Source: Rhodosorus marinus (taxonomy: Eukaryota > Rhodophyta > Stylonematophyceae > Stylonematales > Stylonemataceae). From it: a DNA stretch of 64,000 nt. Each line of letters starts with the position of its first letter. Positions within the stretch are counted from its first letter, which is position 1. The notes under the pieces are model-generated. The model ran no database searches, had not been told where the DNA came from, and saw only the letters and a program-made list of their open reading frames with translations. The translations under genes and the position numbers were made by a program. Location of the stretch: NCBI GenBank assembly GCA_029953675.1, contig JAMWBK010000001.1:2393001-2457000 (forward strand), in the 5' to 3' direction. Shown piece by piece: positions 38,893-48,856 of the stretch.

Positions 38893-39045
38893 CTGCTCAA
38901 GACCAAATCAACCAAACCAATGGAGACCGAACCAACCAAACCAATGGAGACCGGACCAAGCAAAACCAGTGGAAACAGATCAATGGAGACCGAACCAACG
39001 AAAACCAGTGGAGACTGAACCAAACAGATCAATGGAGATCGACGC
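38893..39045 (+). repeat. Degenerate minisatellite, unit near ccaatggagaccgaaccaa
   Basis: Six or more units of 16-21 nt (ccaatggagaccgaaccaac, accagtggagactg and variants). A frame across it would read NQTNGDRTNQTNGDRT, but it has no start context of note and ends shortly after. Confidence 0.7.
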
Positions 39046-39459
39046 GAAAACTGCAAAAGCAGAAATGCGAAGAGTTGGGGTGAGAAACTATTGAAACAAA
39101 TAGTTAGGAATCTATCAAACCAACAAAGCAAAAACCTATAATCTTAACGAAAATCGGCTTGCAGTTAGCTACGGTAAGGGGATCCCATCAACGGTTCAAG
39201 GCAAGAAACTTAGGGAAGAACGTCTTAGACTTAGAAATGGTGTTGGAGATGAGCCGGAGGAAGTTTGGCGGTGGGGCTTCACTAGGGGCTCTGTAGACGA
39301 AAAGGGCTCTAGAACAGCACATTCATGAGGTAGGGTCATATGAAGGGAATGGAGAGTTGGGACGGGGATAAGGGAGCTTTTCAGAATAATTCTCAGTGGT
39401 GTGCAGGTTCGAAATCTGGGGTGTTTGTATTTAGTATTTTATTTGCTGGTATTCGAGGG
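39046..39459. other. Upstream region of multidomain gene 2
   Basis: An in-frame upstream ATG at 39340 would add 40 residues with a second hydrophobic stretch (GVFVFSILFAGIRG). No TATA box is evident. Confidence 0.35.
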
Positions 39460-42400
39460 ATGGCCAGGTCTGGGTGCCCATATGGTTGTTCCTGTTGCAA
39501 GGGAAGGTATGTGATTACTGCTCTGACCTTGGCGGTGGTGGCTGTGACCTTGGCAGAGGCGGTGGTTATTGACCGTGACGAAATAATCCACGAGCTTGTC
39601 GTTGAGGGGGATTTTCGGACGCCTGTGGACTTCGATTGGATTCCTGGGGATGTGGAAAGAGTTCTTATCTGCGAAAAGCGCGGAATCATACACCTTGTAA
39701 CAGACGGACAGGTCCAATCAAAACCCTTCTTAGACATACAGGATCAGCTTGTCTCAGTGGGCGCGCGTGGTCTCATGAGCTGTTTGGTGGATTCCAAATT
39801 TGAGGAACATCCTTACATTTACGTGTCGTACGTCGATAGCCGAGCACAGACTACGCGTTACCATTCCCCCAAGACCGGCATACTTTCGAGGTTTAGGGTT
39901 TCCGCGGATTACAGTGAAGCAACTGATGAGGTCATCATTCTGGGCAGCGATACGATAATAACTCAAGGGTGTCGTGGTGATGTGGCGATAGGCCGAAAGG
40001 ACATCATTTGCAACGACTACAGCGAACACAATAATGGAGGCCTCGCGATGGACCCTGAGACCGGGAACATTTTCGCAGCGTTTGGGGATGCGGCAAGCCC
40101 AACAGTCTTTGATGAGCTTCCGATTAGAGCACTGCAACTCGATTTCACTGCTGGAAAGATCCTATGCATTAAACGATCTGGAATGGCTTGCGAAAACAAT
40201 CCTTTTTCGAAAAATGGTGATCGAGAGTCCAACCGTGCCAAAGTCTGGAACTGGGGGGTGCGCAATCCGTTCCGAATTTCCTGGGACGAGGTCTTCAAGG
40301 TTCCGCTAATCGCGAATGTGGGTTTAGCGTCGTGGGAGAGCATTTTCCTTGGAAGCAAAGGTGAGAACTTCGGGTGGCCGTGCCGGGAAGGTCAACAGAT
40401 AAATTTGAGAGCAACAGACTACTCGGAGTGTAAGGACATTGAAAAGGGCACGCTTGACGCCAGCGGAGTTTCACTGTGGGACTACGATCACGATTTTGGA
40501 ACATCAGTGACGGGAGTCGCGAGACTTTCCTCGTCAGAATGGCCGACGGCTTTGAGGAACCTCATCGCCGTTTGCGATTACACGAGGAGCTGGATTAAAC
40601 TGATCGAGGTCACGGGGAGCGGCATCAGAGGAAGTCCCATGGATCTACTGTCAGAAGTTCAGGGACCAGTGCAGTTGAAGCAAGGACCGGATGGGTGGCT
40701 GTATTACTTGTCGATTGTGGCTCAAAAGTTGTATCGAGTGCGATATGAAGTCGACACGAGCAGACCGGAGGTCGTGAGCGTGTTTCCCCCAGAGGATGCG
40801 GAGAATGTGGAAACTTCAGCCGCGATCGACGTGAGATTCTCGAAGAGAATACGTGCTTCCACGGCAAACTCGGAGAACATCAAAATCACTCAGCGTTCTA
40901 ATAATGTGGTCACCGAGGCGACCGTTGAGATCAAACCGGCGACGAACACTGTCGCAGTGAAGCCCGTTGAGGGGCTGCTCAAGAATCATCGGTATGAGGT
41001 GACAGTTGCGGGTGTTGAGGACACTCAGGGAAGGAAGCTTCAGGGGATATTTGCTTCAGAGTTTACGACCGGCACCGGTTTCTCTGCGTACGTATCTGAC
41101 CTTGAATTCTTGAAGGAGGAGAACGGTGGTAGCTTCCCTGTACTTCGTGATGAGCACCAATACCAAAAGGCCCAGGATTTCACCCCTCCGTTGTCTCTCC
41201 GCGGTAGGGTACACGAAAAGGGACTCGGAGTTCAGGCATACTCAGAGGTTGAGGTGGACGTTCCGGGCGGATGTACTCGATTTCAATCGGACGCTGGAAT
41301 TGACGACTTCAGGAGGATTTTCGAGTCGGGGGAAATGTTCTTTGAAGTTCTCAAGGACGGCGAGAGGGTGTACCGGAATGAGATTTTCGTTACGAAAACG
41401 TCACCCGCATTGCACATTGATGTGGATGTTTCGGGGGCGAAAACGGTGACGCTCATAGCGGAAAAGAAGCTATTCAGTAGTTCAAATGGTGCTCTCGGTA
41501 CATGGGGTTCCGCCATCTTTCGATGTGGGGGGTACGACATGATCTCTCCAACGATCGAGAGCGTCTACCCAACAACGCGAATTCGAGTTGACCAGTCCAT
41601 CGTTGTCAAGTTCGGAGAGCCGATGGATCTGATCTCAACAATAGACGCAACCGAAGTGTATGAGCCAATCGGACTCGGGGGTTACGACCTCGGGATTTCG
41701 GTCACCTTCAATGAACAACAGAACGAGATGACAGTAACACCGCTGGATTCTCTTAAGTATGACGCACAATACCTCCTGAGGATCAAGAACACGGCTATGG
41801 ACTTGGCTTCGAACCGACTGACCTCGACCTACGAGAGGAATTTCCTGACGAAGATTCTGAAACCGGATGGTCTTACCATTGCTCTCGAGGAACTCCAACC
41901 TCAAAACGTCTCACCGTCGAGCAACTTCGAGGTTTCCGATGGTGTCGGAAGCAGCGGCATACAAGAATTTGACAATGGGATTGCGCTGATTGCCTGGTCT
42001 GCGATTGAGATTGACCTTCCGTCCGAGTGTGAACGAATCACATTCACGGCGGGTAAGGAAGGCACCAGGAGCGACGGGAAAATTCTGACCTTAAAGGCCT
42101 TTGCGCCGACGACGATCGGGGGACGGCCAAAACTCTTCTTCTCGGAAGACTTTGCCGACGACAGCGTTGCGGTGGCCGCGGACTTTGCCCTCCCTAACTT
42201 TACGCTGCTTCGATTTTCTGCTTTGGTAGATGACGGAATATCGCATGGAAACTTTGTAAATGTCGAGGTGACGTGCGGGGAGGAGAAAATTTCTGTATCG
42301 GATCTGACAGTTGGTTCTCAAAAGGGTAGAAAAGCCAGTCTGAATGAACGTCTTAGTGGGAAACCGTTGACACTAAAAGTTTTGGGTACCGGCTCCTCGA

Positions 42401-43224
42401 AAATTTCACTTACTCCGCGAGTAGATGTAGACTATTTGGTACCTGGTACCTGTGGCGACATCACTATGAACGTTTCGGTTGAGGACGGGGGAGAGAACGT
42501 CTTGGTCTCGCTCCGCGACGGCAGCGGAGCCGTCCTTTGTAGTACAAGGAAACTGGACTCTGGCGAGGATCAAAAGCTTGCATGCAGCCTGGAGGGAGTG
42601 AAGGAATTTTCTATCAGAACCAACGGGAATGGAGGGCTTGCCGAGTTATCTAACGCCGAAATCGAATGTGCCGAAGGTTCCAGGGCACCGGTCTGCGTTT
42701 TCGAGGATATGCCGAATACGTTTAGAATTGGTGACGTTTTGAACTACAGTGCGGCATGTTTCGACTATACCGGACAAAGCATTTCGTTAAATAGGCTGAG
42801 ATGGCGAGTGCTACTGATACATTGCCAGCCGTTCTGTCACGAGCATGTGCAGGAAGATCGGTCGGGGATACGGCAGGGCTCGTATACGCCTCCGGATCAC
42901 GGCGACTACTATTTTATGGTGTTTCAGACGCTTGTTCAAGATGGGGATGAAGTGCTTCGATTCAGTCGAGAGGTGAAGCCGGAAACTGTAGAGGTTACAG
43001 TAACAACAAAGCCATCAGGAATGACGGTTGGAGTCGATTCACTGCAAGGACCTGCCCCACTCACATCTCTGGTGCTTGTGGGGGCCAAGTTCACAATCAA
43101 CGCTGTTCCCGAGGAAAATGGCAACGAGTTCGACTTTTGGGATGACAACAAAAGTTTAGGTGAAAACAGGGAGCTCTCGTTCAATACTGCTGGAAAGCGA
43201 ACATACAACGCTGTATACAAGTAG
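39460..43224 (+). CDS. Secreted sugar-dehydrogenase-like multidomain protein 2
   Basis: Intronless paralogue of the gene at 26777, collinear over its whole length: dehydrogenase-type propeller (VLICEKRGIIHLVTDG, HNNGGLAMDP, GVRNPFRISWDE, FGWPCREG), Big_5-like domain (RPEVVSVFPPEDAENVETSA), NPCBM-like domain (VHEKGLGVQAYSEVEVDV), second Big_5-like domain, and the C-terminal module with WRVLLIHCQPFCHEHV. The start codon of the paralogue is replaced by GGA here, so translation must begin upstream. ATG 39460 (MARSGCPYGCSCCKGRYVI) gives 1,254 residues and keeps the hydrophobic signal segment near the N-terminus; ATG 39340 is the alternative (1,294 residues). The Cys-rich leader is unusual for a signal peptide. 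Conservation with few indels suggests both copies are under selection. Function as for copy 1: extracellular sugar or polysaccharide handling, inferred. Confidence 0.85.
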   Translation: MARSGCPYGCSCCKGRYVITALTLAVVAVTLAEAVVIDRDEIIHELVVEGDFRTPVDFDWIPGDVERVLICEKRGIIHLVTDGQVQSKPFLDIQDQLVSVGARGLMSCLVDSKFEEHPYIYVSYVDSRAQTTRYHSPKTGILSRFRVSADYSEATDEVIILGSDTIITQGCRGDVAIGRKDIICNDYSEHNNGGLAMDPETGNIFAAFGDAASPTVFDELPIRALQLDFTAGKILCIKRSGMACENNPFSKNGDRESNRAKVWNWGVRNPFRISWDEVFKVPLIANVGLASWESIFLGSKGENFGWPCREGQQINLRATDYSECKDIEKGTLDASGVSLWDYDHDFGTSVTGVARLSSSEWPTALRNLIAVCDYTRSWIKLIEVTGSGIRGSPMDLLSEVQGPVQLKQGPDGWLYYLSIVAQKLYRVRYEVDTSRPEVVSVFPPEDAENVETSAAIDVRFSKRIRASTANSENIKITQRSNNVVTEATVEIKPATNTVAVKPVEGLLKNHRYEVTVAGVEDTQGRKLQGIFASEFTTGTGFSAYVSDLEFLKEENGGSFPVLRDEHQYQKAQDFTPPLSLRGRVHEKGLGVQAYSEVEVDVPGGCTRFQSDAGIDDFRRIFESGEMFFEVLKDGERVYRNEIFVTKTSPALHIDVDVSGAKTVTLIAEKKLFSSSNGALGTWGSAIFRCGGYDMISPTIESVYPTTRIRVDQSIVVKFGEPMDLISTIDATEVYEPIGLGGYDLGISVTFNEQQNEMTVTPLDSLKYDAQYLLRIKNTAMDLASNRLTSTYERNFLTKILKPDGLTIALEELQPQNVSPSSNFEVSDGVGSSGIQEFDNGIALIAWSAIEIDLPSECERITFTAGKEGTRSDGKILTLKAFAPTTIGGRPKLFFSEDFADDSVAVAADFALPNFTLLRFSALVDDGISHGNFVNVEVTCGEEKISVSDLTVGSQKGRKASLNERLSGKPLTLKVLGTGSSKISLTPRVDVDYLVPGTCGDITMNVSVEDGGENVLVSLRDGSGAVLCSTRKLDSGEDQKLACSLEGVKEFSIRTNGNGGLAELSNAEIECAEGSRAPVCVFEDMPNTFRIGDVLNYSAACFDYTGQSISLNRLRWRVLLIHCQPFCHEHVQEDRSGIRQGSYTPPDHGDYYFMVFQTLVQDGDEVLRFSREVKPETVEVTVTTKPSGMTVGVDSLQGPAPLTSLVLVGAKFTINAVPEENGNEFDFWDDNKSLGENRELSFNTAGKRTYNAVYK

Positions 43225-44271
43225 AATCGCGGATGCTGAATTTAAACGTCAAAAGGCCTCCCGAACTTTTTTTGGAGAGGCAATGCCATTCCCGTATTGC
43301 ACGGCAGGAATCCAGCGATGATTGAGGTTCCCCCTCCCCCTCCCCCCCCTCCCCCATGGGTTGTGGTCGCCACTTCCTTCGTGCATCACATATTTTCCTA
43401 GCTTGCACTATACGTACAAGACCAAAAGAATAGTAGCGCTTACATTCGACAGGTACAAAACTACCCCTAAGAGGCAGGCGTTGATCAACCGCATCACAAA
43501 TAGCTTGCAGCTCATAGACCTACGCCTCGGCGCTGAACTTCCGGCAACAACATCCGGAATGGATGCTAGAGTGAACACCCAGAGTCCTACACGAAATCGA
43601 AAGCCTGCGGACAGTCACCGCAGCCACAATTTTCAGTCTCTCCTCGAAGCAAACACAGCGGTATGCTGCTACTCAAGCTGCTTATTTGTGACTGTTGGTC
43701 ATCTTCGTCAATGAAAGTCTAGAGCAAAGGCTGAGCCCCGCTGGCCAGCTCCAGCTTTGCGCAAAAGGCCGTGTCAGCAAAACCCCCGCGCAACCGTAAG
43801 CTCACTCCAACTCTCATCAATATGATTGGTCTATGGCAAACAAAAACACGTGCCATATCATCATTCGCTAAAATGAAGTGGTGAACTCTTTCCGAATTAC
43901 ATGTAATTACATATGATTTTGCATTTCATGCTTTTTTTAGAAGATTAATTGATGCTATTGGTTTTTCTAGTTGATGTCAATTAACGGTTTGCGTTGGTGT
44001 TAAGAAAGGTGAATATCTATTGAAATATCTGCAAAATTGGGAAATATCTGACATGATGAGGATGGTGGTGGGTTGAGATGATCCCCCAAAGTGTGGGGAG
44101 GTAGAAAAGGGCCAGCTATTTGAGAACTGGTTATACTTGGGTGGAGCTAGGTTGGAGGTAAGATGTGAGCGGAAGCCAATGGAAGAGAAGGAGCCGTTTG
44201 TTGGATTTTTTGTCTATCGATTTCCTACAGTTTGGGAGTTCTGTAAGTGACTTTATTTCGTTGGTGGAACG
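43225..44271. other. Intergenic between multidomain gene 2 and MDR gene 1
   Basis: Contains a C/T-rich run (43329-43357). A 130-residue frame (43322-43714) starts in that run and has no motif; not called a gene. Confidence 0.35.
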
Positions 44272-45249
44272 ATGGGGAGCGAGAAGATGAGAGCGTTTAT
44301 GTGCTATCAATATGGATCACCTGCAGATCTTGTTCTTGAAGAGGTTGAAAGACCCGTTCCAAAAGCAAATGAGGTTCTTGCAAAGGCTGAATCGATATCA
44401 TTGAATGCTGGTGATTGGCATGTGATTCGTGGAGATCCTTTTGTGGTGAAGCTGATGTTTGGTTTGAACAAGCCGCGTGATCCAATCCTGGGGTTTGACT
44501 TTGCTGGAAGAGTCGTTGCGGTCGGAAGCGATGTGAAGAATTTTAAGGCTGGTGATGAGGTATTCGGAGATATGAACCTTGGAGCCTTCGCGGAGTATGC
44601 CTGTAAGCCCGAAACACAGTTTGTGAGGAAGCCTTCTTCGATGTCCTTTGAGCAAGCAGCCACGCTACCAACAGCCGGGGGAACTGCACTCATTGCTGCG
44701 AGAGACTTGACGCATGTAACTGCCGGACAAAAAGTATTAGTCATCGGGGCGTGTGGTGGCGTCGGTTCATTTTGCATACAGATTGTGAAGTCAATGGGAT
44801 CTCATGTGACCGCCGTGTGCAGCACTTCAAACGTCGACATGGCGAAAGAACTCGGGGCCGATGAGGTCTTTGACTACAAGAAAGAGGATATATGTAAATC
44901 TGGAAGAGTATTCGATGTCATTCTGGATAATGGCCTGTTCAGATCAATGCTAGACTATCGCCAGATAATGAATCCTGCAGGTAGTACATACCTATTGATC
45001 GGAGGGTCTACGAACCGTTTCTTCCCAGCCATGGCGATGTCACCGTTTGTATCGATGTTTAATAAGAAGAAGATGAAGATTTGTACGGCGGAGCCGGGGC
45101 CGGCGCTCCTAAAAGATCTCGTGGAGTTGTTCGAAGCTGGAAAGGTGAAACCTGCAATAAAAAGGCGGTACAAATTTGAGCAACTTCCAGAGGGGTTGAT
45201 ATACCTAGAAGAAGGACACACGGTTGGTAAAGTCGTTGTGAACGTGTGA
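44272..45249 (+). CDS. Zinc-free MDR oxidoreductase 1 (quinone reductase-like)
   Basis: This intronless 325-residue protein has the full length of medium-chain dehydrogenase/reductases of the NADPH:quinone oxidoreductase type. N-terminal GroES-like domain: VERPVPKANEVLAKAESISL, GFDFAGRVVAVGSDV (residues about 74-88), GAFAEYA. Rossmann domain: KVLVIGACGGVGSFCIQIVK (nucleotide-binding GACGGVG at residues 159-165), then LGADEVFDYKKED. The C-terminus has the family's IKRRYKFEQLPEGLIYLEEG and GKVVVNV. Structural and catalytic zinc ligands are absent, so it should reduce quinones or enones with NADPH and not oxidise alcohols. No clear transit peptide, so cytosolic location is likely. Its paralogue is at 50651. 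Both resemble bacterial and plastid-type members; substrate unknown. Confidence 0.88.
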   Translation: MGSEKMRAFMCYQYGSPADLVLEEVERPVPKANEVLAKAESISLNAGDWHVIRGDPFVVKLMFGLNKPRDPILGFDFAGRVVAVGSDVKNFKAGDEVFGDMNLGAFAEYACKPETQFVRKPSSMSFEQAATLPTAGGTALIAARDLTHVTAGQKVLVIGACGGVGSFCIQIVKSMGSHVTAVCSTSNVDMAKELGADEVFDYKKEDICKSGRVFDVILDNGLFRSMLDYRQIMNPAGSTYLLIGGSTNRFFPAMAMSPFVSMFNKKKMKICTAEPGPALLKDLVELFEAGKVKPAIKRRYKFEQLPEGLIYLEEGHTVGKVVVNV

Positions 45250-45689
45250 TAGGTTGAGAAGTCCTTCGCGCTCATGGCTTCTGAGGAAACGTCGACGAAT
45301 ATGCAAACTCGTCCGCAAAGGTCGTTTGCCGAAATAAGTTTCGATTGTCTCCCCAGACCAAGCTGGGAGACCTTCTCGTCGCAAGAGAGCGAGTGCCTGT
45401 AGGGATTGACTGGCACTAAAATATCTATTGTACATCAACTTTTGTTATACTGTTGATCTGGGTTCTCACAAGGGAGACTAGGACATAGTACCTCTTCCCT
45501 TGAAAACCTTGTCGCATTGGACGTTGAGGGGTCCCCGTACCTGACTGAGGCCCCTCCTTTCACCCTCATGGCTTTTTTTTTTTTAGCAACGCCACCGTCG
45601 GTGGTTGACACTATTAGGTTACTGGGTCTCCCTGCCCTTCTTCCCCGGGTCTTAGCTCTCCTACGTTTTCTAGGGAATAGCGAACGATT

Positions 45690-45822
45690 GTATAGCTCCC
45701 AACTGACGGACGTGCTCGTCAGCAACGCTGGTGTCTCGGGAGTCCCACGCTCTGAGACCGTGGATGGCTATGAGGTAAACCTGGGGACAAACTATTTGGA
45801 GATGTACGTACCAACAATTTGA
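45690..45822 (+). pseudogene. Fragment of a short-chain dehydrogenase (retinol dehydrogenase-like)
   Basis: The frame ending at 45822 contains LTDVLVSNAGVSG followed by ETVDGYEVNLGTNYLEMY. This matches the NAG motif and following helix of classical SDRs (LD.LINNAG ... T.DG.E..FG.NYLG.F). Neither the upstream TGxxxGxG motif nor the downstream YxxxK active site is present. The piece stops about 15 bp before an RLE-A insertion, which probably cut the gene. Confidence 0.6.
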
Positions 45823-45834
45823 CGCTGGTAGTGA

Positions 45835-46352
45835 AGTACACGGTAGAGGTTGAACCGGGACTGCTCCGATCAGCCTCGGCCACCACGCCCCCCCGTTGCA
45901 TTTAAGGTCTCCTCGTATCGGACCCCGCCGCCAGACGCTCAGCATATGTGGACCTCGCTGTCATATGCCCTGTGTCAAGTAAATATCTTCCCTCTGCCGC
46001 TCTTCGCGGGCAGCAGCTTCTGTACTTTGCCGACTGAAGGAACGACGGTATGCTGAGAGCATGGCCAGTCTCCCCTGTGTAGAGGACCGTTCTCACGGGT
46101 TCCAGGCTTTCATTGTGGAAGTCTTTGGGCATCTGGGAAAGTCCTGCTTCCAGAAGCTGCGCAAATCTTTTTACTGACCATCCGGTTGAATATCTGGGAC
46201 TCCTACGCCGGTTAAGTGTCGCTCTCTGGCGATAGTCTAGCAGCATGCTCGCCGAGGCGCGCCATCTCCACCTGGGTTTGCACACTTTTCTCCCTAGTTC
46301 CTAGTTCCCTTTCACTCCGTGCGTAGCTTCAGGCCATGCTACGACTAAAGCC
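45835..46352 (+). mobile_element. RLE-A copy A6, old and 5'-truncated
   Basis: Matches the end of RLE-A ORF2 from the nuclease on: VEVEPGLLRSASATTPPRCI-like, cagacgctcagcatatgtgg (SAYVDL region), cggtatgctgagagcatggc (RYAESMAS), then tail and stop region, and the 3' UTR ending ggccatgctacgactaaagc. Many frameshifts and small deletions make it the most decayed large RLE-A copy. It follows the SDR fragment. Confidence 0.8.
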
Positions 46353-46369
46353 AGTAAATCCATCCATCC

Positions 46370-46450
46370 ATAATACAAAGCGTAAAAAGTGAAGAAAAAA
46401 GTGAAGAAAAAAGTGAAAAAGCGTAAAAGTGTAGAAGTGTGAAACGCTGT
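46370..46450 (+). repeat. Low-complexity gtgaagaaaaaa repeats
   Basis: Three units of gtgaagaaaaaa and related gcgtaaaagtg follow the 3' tail of copy A6. Similar A/G-rich repeats occur at 47530-47690. Confidence 0.7.
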
Positions 46451-46484
46451 GAACTGAGCAAAATGCTTTCAGAAAAGGGGAGAA

Positions 46485-47078
46485 GCTAGTTCTCAGTGGC
46501 TCATGACCGTCCCCCGCTTTTCCCCAGTCACACTCACAGGCTTCGAAGAGTGCCCTTCTGCGCGCATATACCTCGGCTTGCATCAGCCGCCCAGGCCTTC
46601 CGAGATGGGTCAGCCGTGCCCTCTATGCTCTCAGAACGAAGACACCGCGGATCTTGGCGCCCAACTGCCCGCCAGCTGCCCCGCTGTGAAAGGCGCTCGA
46701 ACCCGACGACATACGCGGATCGTGAACCTGTTATACCGCGAACTTCGGCCTATCGTACGGCAAGCCGGTCTCGAAATTGAACGTGAGAAGCCCTTGCCGG
46801 TCGCAGACTACGACCAACAACATGATGAACGCCGCGTGGCTGACCTCGTGGGCACCTGTGACGATAGCCACCGTACGACATACATTGATCTTCCTGTTCC
46901 TAATCCTCAGGCTAGTCGTTATTTGCCGGCTGCGGGAGAGAGCGCCGTGGGTTTGCCGCTGCCAGTATGAGACGCCGCAAAGAGTTGAAATATGCGGGGG
47001 CTTAGTCTTCCCCAGGCATTTCTCCCCCCCTCCCCCCCTCGGGGTGTTTTCTTCAGTCTCCGATAAAACCAATTCGTT
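46485..47078 (+). mobile_element. RLE-B copy with zinc finger and nuclease
   Basis: The longest RLE-B open frame here (46503-46970, 155 residues): ARIYLGLHQPPRPSEMGQPC and CPLCSQNEDTADL, then a nuclease-type region (TRRHTRIVNLLYRELRPIVR, DERRVADLV, RTTYIDLPVPNP) and YLPAAGE. This is the same order as in RLE-A ORF2 (zinc finger, then RLE). After 46970 a frameshift and a deletion remove most of the C-terminal tail; the 3' UTR (ccgataaaaccaattcgttc) follows. It is the key copy linking all the RLE-B tails in the window to an RLE retrotransposon. Confidence 0.85.
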
Positions 47079-47099
47079 CATCAAATACGTGAAGTTCCT

Positions 47100-47425
47100 G
47101 CAATGTTGTCGCCAGTATGAGACGCCGCAAAGAGATCAAATACGCGGGGGCTTTGTCTTCCCCTGGTGTTCGTGCTTCGGCACTAGCACATCGCTTGGTA
47201 CCCCCGATCATTGAGTGCTTTGGGTTCATGGACTCTGTTGGTTCTCGCTGGCTTCGGGAGTTGTTCCGCGAACGCCGTGACCGTCTTCAATCGTTGTTTA
47301 CCCGCTTAAGTTTCCTGCCGCGGCGCATGAATGCCGCTTTGATGTTGGAGGCGCGAGTTCTTCGCCGCACTTAGTCCTTTTTTTCCTCGGGGGTTTTTCT
47401 TTCAGCCTCCGATTAAACCATTCGT
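47100..47425 (+). mobile_element. RLE-B 3' end in tandem with the previous copy
   Basis: Starts about 20 bp behind the 3' tail of the copy at 46485-47078, in the same orientation. Frame: MRRRKEIKYAGALSSPGVRA, PPIIECFGFMDSVGSRWLRE, LPRRMNAALMLEARVLRRT, stop, then 3' UTR and gattaaaccattcgttattc. Confidence 0.85.
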
Positions 47426-47529
47426 TATTCGTTGAGAACCCCTGAATGTCTTCTCAATTCTGAACAGGCTTTTTAATTGTTTTGGATACCCCGCTCTACG
47501 TAAATGGATAATTCTAGGGTCAGTCGAGC

Positions 47530-47690
47530 TTAGATACAGTGAAGAAAAGCGTAAAAAGTATGAAAAATGTAAAACAAAATGTAAAACGAAACGTAAAACG
47601 AAACGTAAAACAAAAAACAAAATGTACAACGAAACGTAAAACGAAATGTAAAACGAAATGTTAAAAAGTTAAGCAGACTGAAAAAAGTGT
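47530..47690 (+). repeat. Low-complexity gtaaaacgaaac repeats
   Basis: About ten imperfect 10-12 nt units (gtaaaacgaaac, gtaaaacaaaat). Open minus-strand frames here are Phe-rich artefacts. Confidence 0.8.
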
Positions 47691-48394
47691 AAAAGTGTAT
47701 AAAAGCCTGGTCCTGCGCGAACGTAGCTAGCTGCAACTAGGAATCGATAGGGGCCTGTTTTTGTTGGAGGGTTGAGTTCCGTGGTTTTCGTCTGCCGCAG
47801 ACTCCAGCGTGGCTTAAATGAAGATAGCGACAAAGCCTTAGGAAACGTCCTTGAAACCCTCCGCGTGCGAGCTCTGGCGAACTACTCGTTTTCCTCGAAT
47901 CAGGACGTTGTCGCTTTTGGGCCACGTCTGGAGAGAGAGAGAGCCGTCGTCTAGTTGTGGACGAATGAAACGCCTCTGCTTTTAGGAACAAGACAAAGTG
48001 CATTTGTCGATGCTGATGTTCATCCGGAGATTGAAAAAAGAAAACCGAAGGTATAAAGACTACGGAAGGCGAAGATTCCGCGCTCGAGCATCAAACCCGC
48101 GTTCATGCACCACCCACAAAAAAATTTTCAGACCGGTAAGCAGCAAGGCATTATCAGCGATTGCTACTTCGAGAGTTTAGCAATCGACTGTGCTAAACAG
48201 TTTACTGTTGAAGACGCATGTTAAGCGCTTTCGTGTTGGAACATCGTCGAAAACTAATTCACTGTCAGCTTCCCAGCTCGCACCACCAGCATGGCCAAGA
48301 AGACCATGCTTAAGGGGATCGGGTGCGGCCACTCCAGTTTTTCATGTGGAGCCGGTACACACACTATAGGACCTGGCAGCGATTTCAAACCTTT
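47691..48394. other. Intergenic
   Basis: No gene is seen apart from the RLE-B scrap at 48010-48115. Confidence 0.3.
48010..48115 (-). mobile_element. RLE-B 3' UTR scrap
   Basis: Minus-strand match to the RLE-B end: tail gttcatccggagattgaaaa, ccgaag block, then last codons (gcgctcgagcatcaaacccg). About 105 bp. Confidence 0.55.
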
Positions 48395-48637
48395 CGCGAT
48401 TCGGTGGTGACATACCGGCTTGTCCCCCTCATTATTGAGTGCTTTGGATTTATTGATAGTGTAGGTTCTCGCTGGCTGCGAGGTCTCTTTCGCAACGACC
48501 AGGGCGTCTAGATAGTATGCTCACGGAGCTTTCTTTGAGCCTGTGGCGCTCACATGCTGGTTTGTTTGTAGACGCGCGTCATCAGCGTCTTGTCTCTTGC
48601 TTCTCAGGGTAGTTAGGCTCTGAATAAACGGACCACT
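48395..48637 (+). mobile_element. RLE-C 3' end, first of two in tandem
   Basis: A third family with a related C-terminus: VPLIIECFGFIDSVGSRWLR then LFRND, and in the next frame MLTELSLSLWRSHAGLFVDA RHQRLVS. The distinct 3' UTR is ggtagttaggctctgaataa acgga. The frame is broken once. The next copy begins within a few bases. Confidence 0.75.
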
Positions 48638-48639
48638 AT

Positions 48640-48856
48640 AGGAACCATTCGTCATCGAGTGCTTGGTTTTGTTGATAGTGTAGGTTCCCGTTGGCTTCGT
48701 GGGCTCTTTCGGACCAACCCAGGTCGTCTTGATAGCCTCCTCACAGAGCTGTCCTTGACCTTGTGGCGTTCCAACGCTGCTCTATTGTTGGACGCGCGTC
48801 ATCAGCGTCTTGTTTCTCGCTTCTCAGGGTAGTTAGGCTCTAAATAAACGGACGCA
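48640..48856 (+). mobile_element. RLE-C 3' end, second in tandem
   Basis: Begins at ccattcgtcatcgagtgctt and encodes the same tail (VGSRWLRGLF, LLTELSLTLWRSNAALLLDA, RHQRLVSRFSG, stop), then ggtagttaggctctaaataa acgga. Same orientation as the previous copy and directly behind its tail. Confidence 0.75.

Noticed and set aside
43322..43714. 130-residue frame starting in a C/T-rich run
   Set aside because: Low-complexity start and no recognisable domain or splice support.
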